A stretch of DNA of 64,000 nucleotides from the NCBI RefSeq assembly GCF_000710915.1, contig NZ_BAUA01000008.1:57276-121275 (forward strand), given 5' to 3'. Position numbers and translations under genes: made by a program. The stretch's first letter is position 1. Each line of letters opens with the position of its first letter. This document shows positions 25,905 to 34,351 of the stretch, piece after piece. The stretch comes from Nocardia brasiliensis IFM 10847 (lineage in GTDB: Bacteria; Actinomycetota; Actinomycetes; Mycobacteriales; Mycobacteriaceae). The notes under the pieces are model-generated. The model was not told the DNA's origin and did no database searches. It was given only the letters and a program-made list of their open reading frames with translations.

Positions 25905-27056
25905 TCAGCCGCAGGTCGAACCCTGCACCGGGCGGTTCGCGAAGCGGTCGGCCAGCCAGGGCTGCCACTGGTCGCCCCCGGATTCGAAGCCGTTGTGATC
26001 GCCGGGCAGCACCACGTCGCGCAACGGGATTCCCTTGCGGCACATGTTCGCCGCCGCGGCGTCGGACCAGGCCGTCTCGACGAGTACGTCCCGGTTCGCG
26101 CGCAGCAGCAGCGTGGGCACCGTGCTCTGGGACTGCGGCAGCTCGGTGCGGTTCTGGAAGTCGACGACGACGGCGCGCGCGGCGGCGTCGGTGAACCGGG
26201 CCTGCTCCGGGGTCAGCGTGGCGGCCACGCCGCTGTCGAGCACGTCGCCGGTGCAGCGGGCGGCCAAAGCCGGTGCGGCGGCCAGCAACTGGCCGTGCAG
26301 TACCTGGTCGAAGCCGAAGTCCGGTCGCTGCGCGCGGATTCCGGACACGACATACGGCAGGACCATGTATTGGTCCGTGCTCAGGGTTCCGGCATCGATG
26401 TTCGACGCGATCGACAGCCGCAGCGCGGGGGAGATCAGCACGTTGGCGACGAGCTTCAGCTCCGGGGCGTAGCTCGGGGCCGACTCCGCGGCCGCCTCGG
26501 TCGCGCGACCGCCCTGCGAAACACCCAGCAGGGCAACCTGATCCGAGAGCGGCAGCTTCAGGTGTCCCGCCGCACGAATCGCGTCGAGCACGTTGTAACC
26601 CGAACTCGCTGAGTCCAGATACGGTGCGGCGCCCGGACCGTCGAGGCCCTGGAAGTTGGTCATGGCGACCGCGTATCCCGCACGCAGCAACTCCGTCACG
26701 GTGGTGGCGGCGCCGAACAGGTTCGGCGAGCCGGTCGGGGCGCACCGCGGCGTGACGCCCGCCGTGCCGTGGCCGAAACCGACGAGTGGCCAGCCGCCCG
26801 GCGGCGCCTGTCCCGCGGGCAGGAAGACCGCGCCGGACACCTCGATCGGCTGTCCGGAGGCCGCCGTAGAGAGGTAGCGCAGGTATGTGGCGGTACCGGC
26901 GGCGGCGAGCGCGTCGCCGACCATCAGCGGCCGGGTCTCGATCACCTGCCCGGGCCGAGGCGCCGCAGGCTCGCTCTTCTCGCTCCCGCAGCCCGCGACC
27001 AGCATCAGTGCCGCCAGCACCAGCGCGGCGAGCGGTCGCACACATCCAACGGTCAT
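25905..27056 (-). CDS. Secretory lipase (LIP family) lipoprotein
   Basis: A 383-residue alpha/beta hydrolase of the secretory lipase family. The signal peptide ends V-A-G-C (Cys23), so a lipid anchor is likely. The nucleophile elbow G-V-S-Q-G-G lies near residue 180, an oxyanion-type G-F-G-H-G-T near 95, and the C-terminal G-D-H-N-G-F carries the probable catalytic His. I chose the ATG at 27056 because GAGGAG precedes it; the frame is open 39 nt further. It probably hydrolyses acylglycerols or other esters at the cell surface. Confidence 0.88.
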   Translation of the reverse strand: MTVGCVRPLAALVLAALMLVAGCGSEKSEPAAPRPGQVIETRPLMVGDALAAAGTATYLRYLSTAASGQPIEVSGAVFLPAGQAPPGGWPLVGFGHGTAGVTPRCAPTGSPNLFGAATTVTELLRAGYAVAMTNFQGLDGPGAAPYLDSASSGYNVLDAIRAAGHLKLPLSDQVALLGVSQGGRATEAAAESAPSYAPELKLVANVLISPALRLSIASNIDAGTLSTDQYMVLPYVVSGIRAQRPDFGFDQVLHGQLLAAAPALAARCTGDVLDSGVAATLTPEQARFTDAAARAVVVDFQNRTELPQSQSTVPTLLLRANRDVLVETAWSDAAAANMCRKGIPLRDVVLPGDHNGFESGGDQWQPWLADRFANRPVQGSTCG

Positions 27057-27086
27057 CCGGGCTCCTCGCCGGGATTGCCGTCCGCG

Positions 27087-27122
27087 CCGGGACAACTCCG
27101 TCCCGGCTGCCGATCCGGCAGC
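27087..27122 (-). repeat. Two adjacent hairpins in the lipase leader
   Basis: CCGGGAC-AACTCC-GTCCCGG (27087-27106) and GCTGCCG-ATC-CGGCAGC (27106-27122) are two perfect 7-bp stems sharing a base at the junction. They lie 31-66 nt upstream of the lipase start. They could be regulator binding sites or RNA leader structures; no T-run follows, so a terminator is unlikely. Confidence 0.45.
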
Positions 27123-27221
27123 TGCCTACAGGTCAGAAGATCACTGAGCTATCCGCAGGCTACCCGGTGCGCATGTGTTCGGTCGGCCGACCCGTGCCCG
27201 GACTCCGCTGGCTCGCGTCGA

Positions 27222-27389
27222 CTACGGGCGTGAACCGGGATGCCGGGTCTGCGGCCACTGCTGCTGGGGGACGGGGTCGTGGCGGCGACGGCGTTCGGCG
27301 CGGCTCTGCGGATCCATGGCCCGCGCGGTCGCGGCGAGCAGCAGCAGCACGATGAGCGCGGCGCCTGCGATGGTTGCCCACAAGAGCAT
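27222..27389 (-). CDS. Small single-pass membrane protein
   Basis: A 55-residue ORF. Residues 1-24 are a hydrophobic helix (LLWATIAGAALIVLLLLAA), followed by a basic, Arg/Gln/Pro-rich cytoplasmic-type tail. GAGGGA precedes the ATG at a suitable distance, which is the main argument that it is real. It is divergent from the MDR reductase. No known family recognised. Confidence 0.5.
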   Translation of the reverse strand: MLLWATIAGAALIVLLLLAATARAMDPQSRAERRRRHDPVPQQQWPQTRHPGSRP

Positions 27390-27598
27390 TGTCGTTCCCT
27401 CGAATTCTCGGCTGTACAACGATGCGGTCCCGGTCCCCGCACTCCGGCAGCCAACTGGCGCAGATGTTTTCACGGCACGCCCGGGTGCGCGAGCCGACTG
27501 TCCACAAAGTGGGAAACCTTTGGCGCCGACACAACCCGGCCGCACCGATGCTGGTGGTGGTCACAAAAGGATTTGCCCGCACTGACACACTCGGTGAC

Positions 27599-28633
27599 AT
27601 GGCTGCTGTCCACCGCGAACTCGGTAACCGGCAATGGATATTGCGACGTCGTCCCGTAGATGTGGTGCGCGACAGCGACTTCGAGCTGCTGCACGCACCC
27701 GTGCCGGCGATCGGCCCGGCCGAAGCGCTGGTGCGGGTGCACTGGCTCGGCATCGACCCGACCCAGCGGGGCTGGCTCAACGACGGCGACAACTACATCG
27801 ATCCCGTGCCGCTCGACACGGTGATGCGCGGCAGTGGCGTGGGCGAGATCGTCGCGTCGAACCATCCGGACTATCCGGTCGGTGTGTGGGTCGCGGGCAT
27901 GGTCGGATGGCAGGACTACGCCGTGGCTTCGGGGCAGGGACTGTTCGGGTCGAACATCGTGCCCGGCGGTGTCGACCCCAAGCTGATGTTGAGCCTGTTC
28001 GGGGTCACCGGATTGACCGCGTACTTCGGCATGGTCGACATCGGCCGGGCGGGGGCGGGCGACACGGTGGTGGTCAGCGCCGCAGCCGGGGCCACCGGCT
28101 CTGTCGCGGGACAGATCGCGAAGGCCTTGGGCTGCAAGGTGATCGGGATCGCAGGTGGGCCGCGCAAGTGTGCCTGGCTCATCGAGCACGCCGGTTTCGA
28201 CGTCGCCATCGACTACAAGCGCGAGAACGTGCGGAAACGCTTGGCCGACACCGCTTCCGCGGGCATCGACGTGTTCTTCGACAGCGTCGGCGGCAGCATC
28301 CTCGACGATGGACTGGCGAATCTCGCGATGCGGGCCCGGGTGGTGCTGTGCGGCGGCATCGCCTCGGGCTACACCGCCGGCGGCGAGGCGTACGCGTTGC
28401 GCAACTACTCGGAGTTGATGATGAAGCGCGCGCGGATGGAAGGTTTCATCGTCCTGGACTACGTGGACCGTTTCCCCGAGGCCTTCGGCGCACTGTCCGG
28501 GTGGCATGCGGCGGGGAAGATCGTCGTGGCCGAGCACATCGTAGACGGTCTCGAATCCGCGCCCGCGGCACTGCGTGGTCTGTTCGAAGGGAGCAACATC
28601 GGCAAGCAACTCGTGCGGGTCGAATCGGCCTGA
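27599..28633 (+). CDS. Zinc-less MDR oxidoreductase (CurA/leukotriene B4 dehydrogenase type)
   Basis: A 344-residue NADP-dependent medium-chain reductase. The N-terminal catalytic domain starts R-Q-W-I-L-R-R-R-P and includes Y-I-D-P-V-P-L-D and M-R-G-S-G-V-G-E-I. The nucleotide site is A-A-A-G-A-T-G-S-V-A-G-Q-I-A-K (about 160-174). D-V-F-F-D-S-V-G-G and a C-terminal N-I-G-K-Q-L-V complete the family pattern. No zinc ligands are seen. Such enzymes reduce the double bond of enones or quinones. ATG at 27599 was chosen by alignment to the family N-terminus; an in-frame ATG at 27548 lacks a better ribosome site. Confidence 0.88.
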   Translation: MAAVHRELGNRQWILRRRPVDVVRDSDFELLHAPVPAIGPAEALVRVHWLGIDPTQRGWLNDGDNYIDPVPLDTVMRGSGVGEIVASNHPDYPVGVWVAGMVGWQDYAVASGQGLFGSNIVPGGVDPKLMLSLFGVTGLTAYFGMVDIGRAGAGDTVVVSAAAGATGSVAGQIAKALGCKVIGIAGGPRKCAWLIEHAGFDVAIDYKRENVRKRLADTASAGIDVFFDSVGGSILDDGLANLAMRARVVLCGGIASGYTAGGEAYALRNYSELMMKRARMEGFIVLDYVDRFPEAFGALSGWHAAGKIVVAEHIVDGLESAPAALRGLFEGSNIGKQLVRVESA

Positions 28634-28656
28634 ACCCGGACCTGCATGATGGGCGC

Positions 28657-29349
28657 ATGCTTCCTACCGACGACCTGGCTCAGGTAGACCGTCGACCCGC
28701 CGTGGTCGACACGCCGCTCGGCACCGTCGAGTTCTCCGTGCGGATCGGGTCGGAAGCACTGCCCGCGGAATCGAATGCGCTGTGGCGCTTACCCAATGGC
28801 ACGCATCTACATCGGTGGCAACAGGCGGCCGCCACGATCGATCTGCTGCTCGGCAGTGTCGACGTGACGCCTTGGGACGGTGGCGCGCCGATACCGGTGT
28901 GGGCCGGTATCTGGCAGGTGCAGGCGCACGCGACAGTGCCGGGGCTGGTGGTCGTGGCCGAACTGACCGACCTGCCCGCCGACGCGTACGGCGGCCCGGA
29001 CTCCGGCGAATGCCTCGCGGCGGTGAGTGTCGAGAACGAGCATTTCATGGTGTCGATCGGCGGTCCCGACACCGAGCTGCTCGCCATGCAGGCGAAGGAC
29101 GGCCGGCTGTTTCCCTACCGATGGGCGCGCCTGCTGCCGAAAGACGACAGCAGCGCCGACTACGGCGTGCGGTACGCGGACCCGGCCCGCGTGGCCTGGC
29201 ACCTTCCCGACCTGAGCCCCGCCGAAGCGGCCCGCCTGTGCATCGCCACCGCATGGTGCCCCCGCGACGACGACCGCCCCGCCGCCTGGTTCGCCGTCGA
29301 CATGCCCCTGGACACCGCCTACCTCCACCTCATCACCGACCCGGCCTGA
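28657..29349 (+). CDS. Hypothetical protein
   Basis: A 230-residue acidic protein with no signal peptide or membrane segment. It is Trp- and Asp-rich, with A-W-C-P-R-D-D-D-R-P and L-H-R-W-Q-Q-A. I recognise no family or catalytic motif. It starts 23 nt after the MDR reductase stop and could be cotranscribed with it. Its ribosome-binding site is weak. GC-rich third positions support real coding. Confidence 0.65.
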   Translation: MLPTDDLAQVDRRPAVVDTPLGTVEFSVRIGSEALPAESNALWRLPNGTHLHRWQQAAATIDLLLGSVDVTPWDGGAPIPVWAGIWQVQAHATVPGLVVVAELTDLPADAYGGPDSGECLAAVSVENEHFMVSIGGPDTELLAMQAKDGRLFPYRWARLLPKDDSSADYGVRYADPARVAWHLPDLSPAEAARLCIATAWCPRDDDRPAAWFAVDMPLDTAYLHLITDPA

Positions 29350-29368
29350 TACCGGGCAGGCCGGCCGA

Positions 29369-30427
29369 TCAGCAGTCCGGCTGAAAGGGGAAGCAGCCCT
29401 GCGGGGTACGTGGTGCCGGCGCTTCGGTGATGGGCTCCGAGGTGGGCGGCGGGACCTCGATCGGCAGCTGCGGCGGCGGCTCGGTCACACTGTGATCGCC
29501 GGTGCCGGGCGGACCGACGGCCGGACCCGATTTCGCGAAAAGCCAGATGGCGCCGCCGAGGATCAGCACTGCCACCACGGCCCCGATCGCCAGGAGTAGC
29601 GGGCCGCGGTTCGGGCGAGGTTTGGCGGAGCCGGTCTTGGCGGACTTGGGTTTGTCGACGGGGCGTTTGGCGCGCGCCGCGCCGGTGGTCGACAGCGGCG
29701 CCGGGATCGGTTCCGCGGGCGGCGGGGCGTCGGCGGAGCCGGGCAGGGTCGGCGGCGGGCCCGGGGAGACCGGGGGAGCCTGCGTCGGTGCGGGCGGTTT
29801 GTCCGCTTCGGCGCTGCGGAATCCCTCGGCGGCCAACTGGGCGACGGTGACCGCATCGGCGAAGTGCAACGCCGCCAACGCGGCTCGCACCTGTTCGGCG
29901 GTCCAGGCGATCTCGCGGCGGGCGGTGGTGCGGAACCAGCCGCGCAGTTCCCGGAGTTCCCCGGCGAGCACCTCGATCCCCGCGGGCAACGGTCCGCCTG
30001 GGTCTGCCGTGACGGCGGTGCCTACCTGTGGCAGCACCAGCACCAGCCCGGTGACGTTCGTGTCGATATCCGCCGCACTGGCCAAATGCTGTGCCAGGCT
30101 GTCCATCGCGGCGCGTACCCGCGGTAGCGGGTTCGGGTCGCCCGCTGGCACCCGCACCGGGTCACCGTCGAAACCGGTCAGCTGCCAGCGCTCTTCGGCG
30201 GGGCAGCGCAGTACGCCGCTCTCCTTCAGCAGCATTCCCTCGACGGCGATGACGATGCACGCGTTCGGCGTGATCACCAGCAGGCCGGTCGCCGGGCCCT
30301 CGGGTAGCGAGTAGTCCGAGATCGCCACGCCGGGAATCAGATACGGCCCGGTCCAGGTGTGCAGCCAGTCGATGACGAGCCGTTGTGGCTCCGGCATGTC
30401 GTCCCGAGCGCCGTTGAGCACCAGCAT
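29369..30427 (-). CDS. Single-pass membrane protein with NERD-like N-terminal domain
   Basis: A 352-residue protein. The N-terminal about 190 residues form a soluble domain (L-L-V-I-T-P-N-A-C-I-V-I-A-V-E-G) that vaguely resembles a NERD nuclease-related domain. A Pro/Ala/Lys-rich linker follows (about 205-265), then one transmembrane helix (L-L-L-A-I-G-A-V-V-A-V-L, about 275-295) and a Pro-rich tail with two cysteines at the end. GAGGAG precedes the ATG. Nuclease activity is not supported by clear catalytic residues. The start region overlaps the tail of the GT87 frame. Confidence 0.65.
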   Translation of the reverse strand: MLVLNGARDDMPEPQRLVIDWLHTWTGPYLIPGVAISDYSLPEGPATGLLVITPNACIVIAVEGMLLKESGVLRCPAEERWQLTGFDGDPVRVPAGDPNPLPRVRAAMDSLAQHLASAADIDTNVTGLVLVLPQVGTAVTADPGGPLPAGIEVLAGELRELRGWFRTTARREIAWTAEQVRAALAALHFADAVTVAQLAAEGFRSAEADKPPAPTQAPPVSPGPPPTLPGSADAPPPAEPIPAPLSTTGAARAKRPVDKPKSAKTGSAKPRPNRGPLLLAIGAVVAVLILGGAIWLFAKSGPAVGPPGTGDHSVTEPPPQLPIEVPPPTSEPITEAPAPRTPQGCFPFQPDC

Positions 30428-31869
30428 GGCGTTGGATCTCCTCGTACCGAGCCCCGAATCACTACCGTCTGAACAGTAACCCGTCCAGCGGCTTTCAATC
30501 GGGTCGAGCCGGTTCGATCAGGAGATGTTCCGCCGGGCGGACCTGGTCGACGTCTCGGCCGGGCTGCGCCGCTTCGGCCTGCCGCGGCGAGGACGCAGGC
30601 GGCGGTTGCTACCAGGATGAGTGGATAGCAGCCGGAATAGAGCGGTACCAGGGCGTGGATCCACCATTCGGGGGCGTCGCGGGGGAGCATGAAGAATCCG
30701 ATGCCGATGGGGTGCGGTGCTTCCAATTGGGCTGGGCCGCCCCAATAGTTCCACCACCAGCAGAAGCTGGGTATCAGCACCGCGACGGCGGGCAGGAAAC
30801 GCCATTTCGTCCGCGCGGTGCGGGCGTGGTGCAAGGTCAGGACGAACAGCGGCACCAACCAGACCCAATGGTGTCCCCAAGAGAAAGGGGAAACGCAGGC
30901 CGAGGTCATTCCGGTCAGGGTGATCGCGAGTAGTTCGTTGCGCCGGCGGAAAGCGGTTACTGCCGCCGCCATTCCGAGTGCGGCCACCGGAACGGTCACC
31001 GCGAGCCACATCCACAGCGGCGGCTGATAGACCGTCGTGGTGCCCAGCGGCGACGAGAAACGTTGCACGTCATAAAATCTCAGCATTTGCGCGAGAAACC
31101 CGTTCACGGATTGATTGGCCGGTGAATCGACCAGTCCGACGCGACCCGACCGGGTGAACTGCTGACCCCAGTAACTCCACGAATCGGCCGGCCGCACGAG
31201 AAAACCGATCGCGACGGTAGCCAGCAGGGTCGCGGCGGTGACTCGCCAGGTGCGCCACTGACGGGTGCACGCGAGGTAGACCAGAAAGAAGGCCGGGGTC
31301 AGCTTGATTCCGGCAGCGATGCCCACGCCGATGCCGCGCGACGCGGATCGCGGGCGCGTGAGGTCCCAGAGAACCAGTAACACCAGGAAGATGTTGATCT
31401 GGCCCAGCCAGATGGTGGTCCGCACCGGCTCGAACGAGGTGCACACCACCGCGAGCAGTACGGCGAAAACCCAGGTACGCCGGGTATTCGGATAGCCGAG
31501 GGTGCGCAGGCAGCAGCCGACGATGCCGACCAGGGCCGCGAATATCGCGATCCACCAGAGAATTTCGGTCACGCCGAAACTCAGGAAGGTGAGCGGCACG
31601 AACGCGAGCGCGGCGAAGGGGGTGTAGGTGAACTCCATTTCGAAGAACACCGGCCCGGCGTAGAGTCCGTTGCCGTGTAACAGGGCGTCACCGCCCGCTC
31701 GGTATACCCACAGGTCGACGTTGTTGCCGAAAAGTCCGTAATATCCGTTCCCGATCGGCAGCGCGTAGACATGCCAGACCAGAACGGCAACGGCGGCAAG
31801 CGCGCAGAGCGCCAACGTCACGGTGCCGACGCCATTGTCCGCGCGGGAAACCTTCTCCTCGACGGCCAA
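30337..31869 (-). CDS. GT87 (DUF2029) membrane glycosyltransferase
   Basis: A 510-residue polytopic protein with about 10 membrane helices, of the GT87 alpha-mannosyltransferase family that uses polyprenyl-phosphate mannose in mycolata lipoglycan synthesis. F-G-N-N-V-D-L-W-V-Y-R-A-G-G after helix 1 matches the acidic first-loop motif, and I-W-L-G-Q-I-N and G-I-K-L-T-P are also typical. The start may be TTG at 31869 and is uncertain. After the last helix (near residue 430) the frame continues for about 80 Arg/Pro/Ser-rich residues and overlaps the next gene by 91 nt. That tail looks unlike the family and may follow a lost stop or a small frameshift. Confidence 0.8.
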   Translation of the reverse strand: MAVEEKVSRADNGVGTVTLALCALAAVAVLVWHVYALPIGNGYYGLFGNNVDLWVYRAGGDALLHGNGLYAGPVFFEMEFTYTPFAALAFVPLTFLSFGVTEILWWIAIFAALVGIVGCCLRTLGYPNTRRTWVFAVLLAVVCTSFEPVRTTIWLGQINIFLVLLVLWDLTRPRSASRGIGVGIAAGIKLTPAFFLVYLACTRQWRTWRVTAATLLATVAIGFLVRPADSWSYWGQQFTRSGRVGLVDSPANQSVNGFLAQMLRFYDVQRFSSPLGTTTVYQPPLWMWLAVTVPVAALGMAAAVTAFRRRNELLAITLTGMTSACVSPFSWGHHWVWLVPLFVLTLHHARTARTKWRFLPAVAVLIPSFCWWWNYWGGPAQLEAPHPIGIGFFMLPRDAPEWWIHALVPLYSGCYPLILVATAACVLAAAGRSGAARPRRRPGPPGGTSPDRTGSTRLKAAGRVTVQTVVIRGSVRGDPTPCWCSTALGTTCRSHNGSSSTGCTPGPGRI

Positions 31870-32068
31870 CGGTCTAGGGACGCGGAGTGCGGCGGAACGG
31901 ATGCGCTATCGCGGGGAACTGACCTGCCTGCAACAATTCGAGCTCCTATTCCTACGGTGACACACGCTGGGTATTCGTAGTAGAGCCCCGATACTTTAAC
32001 CGCATCTTTCGCAAGCCGGCTGGACCGGTACTCGAGCAGCGCTCGGCCCTAGCGCGCCACACGCGAAA

Positions 32069-32099
32069 CAGCCCCCTCCGACGAGGTCGGAGGGGGCTG
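32069..32099 (-). terminator. Strong hairpin terminator of the left BGC operon
   Basis: CAGCCCCCTCCGAC (32069-32082), loop GAG, and the exact reverse complement (32086-32099) give a 14-bp perfect stem. It lies 34 nt downstream of the reductase gene on the minus strand. On that strand the stem is followed by TTTCG, so the T-run is short, as is common in actinobacteria. Confidence 0.75.
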
Positions 32100-32132
32100 C
32101 TCGGCCGGCTACCCAGTCGCCGGCCGTGTGGG

Positions 32133-33080
32133 TCAGCGGGCGGACGCCGACCCGTCGCTCAGCGGTGTCAGGTCGGTGACCAATCGCTCGGTCAGCGGAG
32201 CGGGCACCGCGTGCCGCGCGGCGATGCGCAGCAGTGCGCCGCCGATGGCGTCGAGCTCCAAGGGCCGACCGGCCTCGGCGTCGCGCTGCATCGATGACTT
32301 GGCCTCCGGCGGGAAGGTGTCGTAGAACCGCAGGGCCGCCTCGACGTCGGCGGGCACGCCCGCCGCCTGGCTCACCGCGGCGATCTCGGTGACGACGTCG
32401 ACCAGTTCGCCGCGATGCGCGGTGCGCAGCTCGCCGACCGGACACCGGTGGCGCGTACTCAGCAGGGCGAACGGTGCGAGGAAGAACAACTTGCCCCAGA
32501 GCATCGCGGCTTCGTCCGGGCGGACCGTGGCCTGCACCCCGGCCTCGTCCAGCATGGCGGCGAGTGCGGCGAGACGCTCGGAAGGCGTTGCTGCGCTTGC
32601 CAGATCGATCTCCACGAACGGGCTGCCGTGCTCGATGACACCGGGGGCGACCCGGGTCGAGGCCACTCGGATCACCCCGGGCACCACGAGTTCCGGCCGG
32701 TACCGCCCACGCAGGGCGGCCGGGTGTTCGATGCCGTTGAGCAGCGGCACCACCAGGCCGTCGCCGAGCAGTGTGGGGGAGACCCGCTCGACGGCGTCGC
32801 CGAGCACATTCTGTTTCACCGTCACCAGGCACAGGTCGACAGGTTCACGCAGCTCGGTATCCGCGTCGGCTTTCGCGGTGAAGTCGCCGAAGAGCTTGCT
32901 GCGCACCTGGATTCCGTGTTCGCGCACGGCGGCGGTGGTCGCCTCGCCACCGAGGAAGAGCACGCGGTGCCCGGTCCGCGCCAGTAGCGCGCCCACCAGT
33001 CCGCCGACGCCGCCGGGGCCGAGTACCGCCACCCGCCATGGCGACATTGTGTTCATGGTGCCTGGCTGCACTGCGTTCAT
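32133..33080 (-). CDS. Ketopantoate reductase (ApbA/PanE) family protein
   Basis: A 315-residue NAD(P)H-dependent reductase. The N-terminal Rossmann motif is V-L-G-P-G-G-V-G-G (about 18-26). V-K-Q-N-V-L-G and L-L-N-G-I-E-H are typical of PanE-like enzymes, as is the C-terminal S-S-M-Q-R-D-A-E-A-G-R-P-L-E-L-D-A-I. The primary role of PanE is pantoate synthesis, but many cluster-borne homologues reduce other 2-oxo acids. The ATG at 33080 overlaps the previous stop by 4 nt (ATGA). Membership in the left operon suggests a pathway-specific reduction. Confidence 0.85.
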   Translation of the reverse strand: MNAVQPGTMNTMSPWRVAVLGPGGVGGLVGALLARTGHRVLFLGGEATTAAVREHGIQVRSKLFGDFTAKADADTELREPVDLCLVTVKQNVLGDAVERVSPTLLGDGLVVPLLNGIEHPAALRGRYRPELVVPGVIRVASTRVAPGVIEHGSPFVEIDLASAATPSERLAALAAMLDEAGVQATVRPDEAAMLWGKLFFLAPFALLSTRHRCPVGELRTAHRGELVDVVTEIAAVSQAAGVPADVEAALRFYDTFPPEAKSSMQRDAEAGRPLELDAIGGALLRIAARHAVPAPLTERLVTDLTPLSDGSASAR

Positions 33081-34351
33081 GGGATCCTTTCGTCGGTCGC
33101 GGAGAACCAGATGTCCTCGGCCGCCACGTCGGTGACCCGGTATTTCCCGAGGGCGCTGATCAGCAGCCGGAGTTCCAATTCGAACGCGGACAGCAGGTTC
33201 GTCAGTCCATGATCGGCGTTCTCGTCGGCGGCCACCAGGGCGGCCCGCCCCAGGCCGACCGCGGAGGCGCCGAGCGCCAGGCATTTGACGACTCGGGTTC
33301 CCTCCCAGCACCTTCCGGAGACCAGCAGACTGTGGCCCTGCCGATCACGCCCGGCGACCCGGTGCAGGCATTCGGCCAAGGGCAGGCCGACATGGTCGAG
33401 GAAGCCGTGCGGCGCCCACCCGGTGCCCGCTTCCGCGCCGTCGACCGTCACGGCGTCGGCGCCCGCCGCCCACGCGACCTCCGCCGCCTCGCCCACGTCC
33501 CGGGCGGGCGGTAGCTTCACCCAGACGCGGCAGCGCGGATAGTTGTTGCGCATCAACCGGATCTGCTGTCGCAGGATCTCCGGCGTGAAGGTGCCGGGGG
33601 TGGCGCAGCGCAGCATCGGGGCGTCGGCGGTGTCGTAGACATTCACGATGTCGTACTGGGCCGAAAGATCGGCAGCACGTGTTCTGGGGACGAGGGTCAT
33701 ACCGCCCAACCCCGGTTTCGCGCCTTGACCGACCTTCAATTCGAACGCCAAACGCCCACTGGCCAGCAGTGGTTCGCTCGACGGGTCGCTGTACACCAGG
33801 TTCCACACCTCGGCGTCGGCGTCCTCGGTGCTCTGCTGCACGATCACGCCACCGGCGTCGTCGGCCGCGCGTTTGGTGTATTCGGTGAGCCGGCGCAGCA
33901 GCGAGCTCGGCGCTTCCTCCATCATCCGGCCGTAACCCGATACGGGAACGATGTTTTCGCCGATCACCATCGGCACCCCGGCCGCGCCGGCCTGTGCGGC
34001 CACCGCCACGCCCAGATCGCCGTCGGCCACCGCGGTCGAGCCGAAGGCCGATACATACACCGGCAACGCCGAGCGCAGGCCGCCGATGGTGGTGCTCAGG
34101 TCGACGTCGCCGGCCAGCGGCTCGCGGCCGAGGTCGAACAGCTTCTCCTCGCGCAGGGGCACGAAGACCGGCGGCACCAGCCGAGCCTGGTCGATCGCAT
34201 CGACGCGGCCCGGCCGCGGCGCCTGGTCCCTGCCTTGCCCGAACAGCCGGGAGCCGTAGTGCGCGTCGTCGGGAAAAACCGCGCCCGCCGCCGTCCGCGC
34301 CCGCGCCCGCACCTCGTGCTCGGGAAAACCGGGCGCCGACAGCACACTCAT
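33077..34351 (-). CDS. Stand-alone glutamate-synthase FMN domain protein
   Basis: A 424-residue protein of the GltS large-subunit central domain type (FMN-binding alpha/beta barrel). It contains the conserved F-E-L-K-V-G-Q-G-A-K-P-G-L-G-G and V-D-G-A-E-A-G-T-G-W-A-P-H motifs, and S-G-R-C-W-E-G and G-A-S-A-V-G-L-G-R-A at the phosphate-binding end. The N-terminal glutaminase and the C-terminal GXGXG domain of full glutamate synthase are absent. I saw no complete Fe-S cysteine cluster. It could be an FMN oxidoreductase or transfer ammonia/electrons in the pathway. It overlaps both neighbours by 4 nt (ATGA). Confidence 0.82.
   Translation of the reverse strand: MSVLSAPGFPEHEVRARARTAAGAVFPDDAHYGSRLFGQGRDQAPRPGRVDAIDQARLVPPVFVPLREEKLFDLGREPLAGDVDLSTTIGGLRSALPVYVSAFGSTAVADGDLGVAVAAQAGAAGVPMVIGENIVPVSGYGRMMEEAPSSLLRRLTEYTKRAADDAGGVIVQQSTEDADAEVWNLVYSDPSSEPLLASGRLAFELKVGQGAKPGLGGMTLVPRTRAADLSAQYDIVNVYDTADAPMLRCATPGTFTPEILRQQIRLMRNNYPRCRVWVKLPPARDVGEAAEVAWAAGADAVTVDGAEAGTGWAPHGFLDHVGLPLAECLHRVAGRDRQGHSLLVSGRCWEGTRVVKCLALGASAVGLGRAALVAADENADHGLTNLLSAFELELRLLISALGKYRVTDVAAEDIWFSATDERIP

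Noticed and set aside
27087..27122. Terminator ahead of the lipase
   Set aside because: Two perfect hairpins exist, but no T-run follows on either strand and no gene ends there; listed as a repeat instead.
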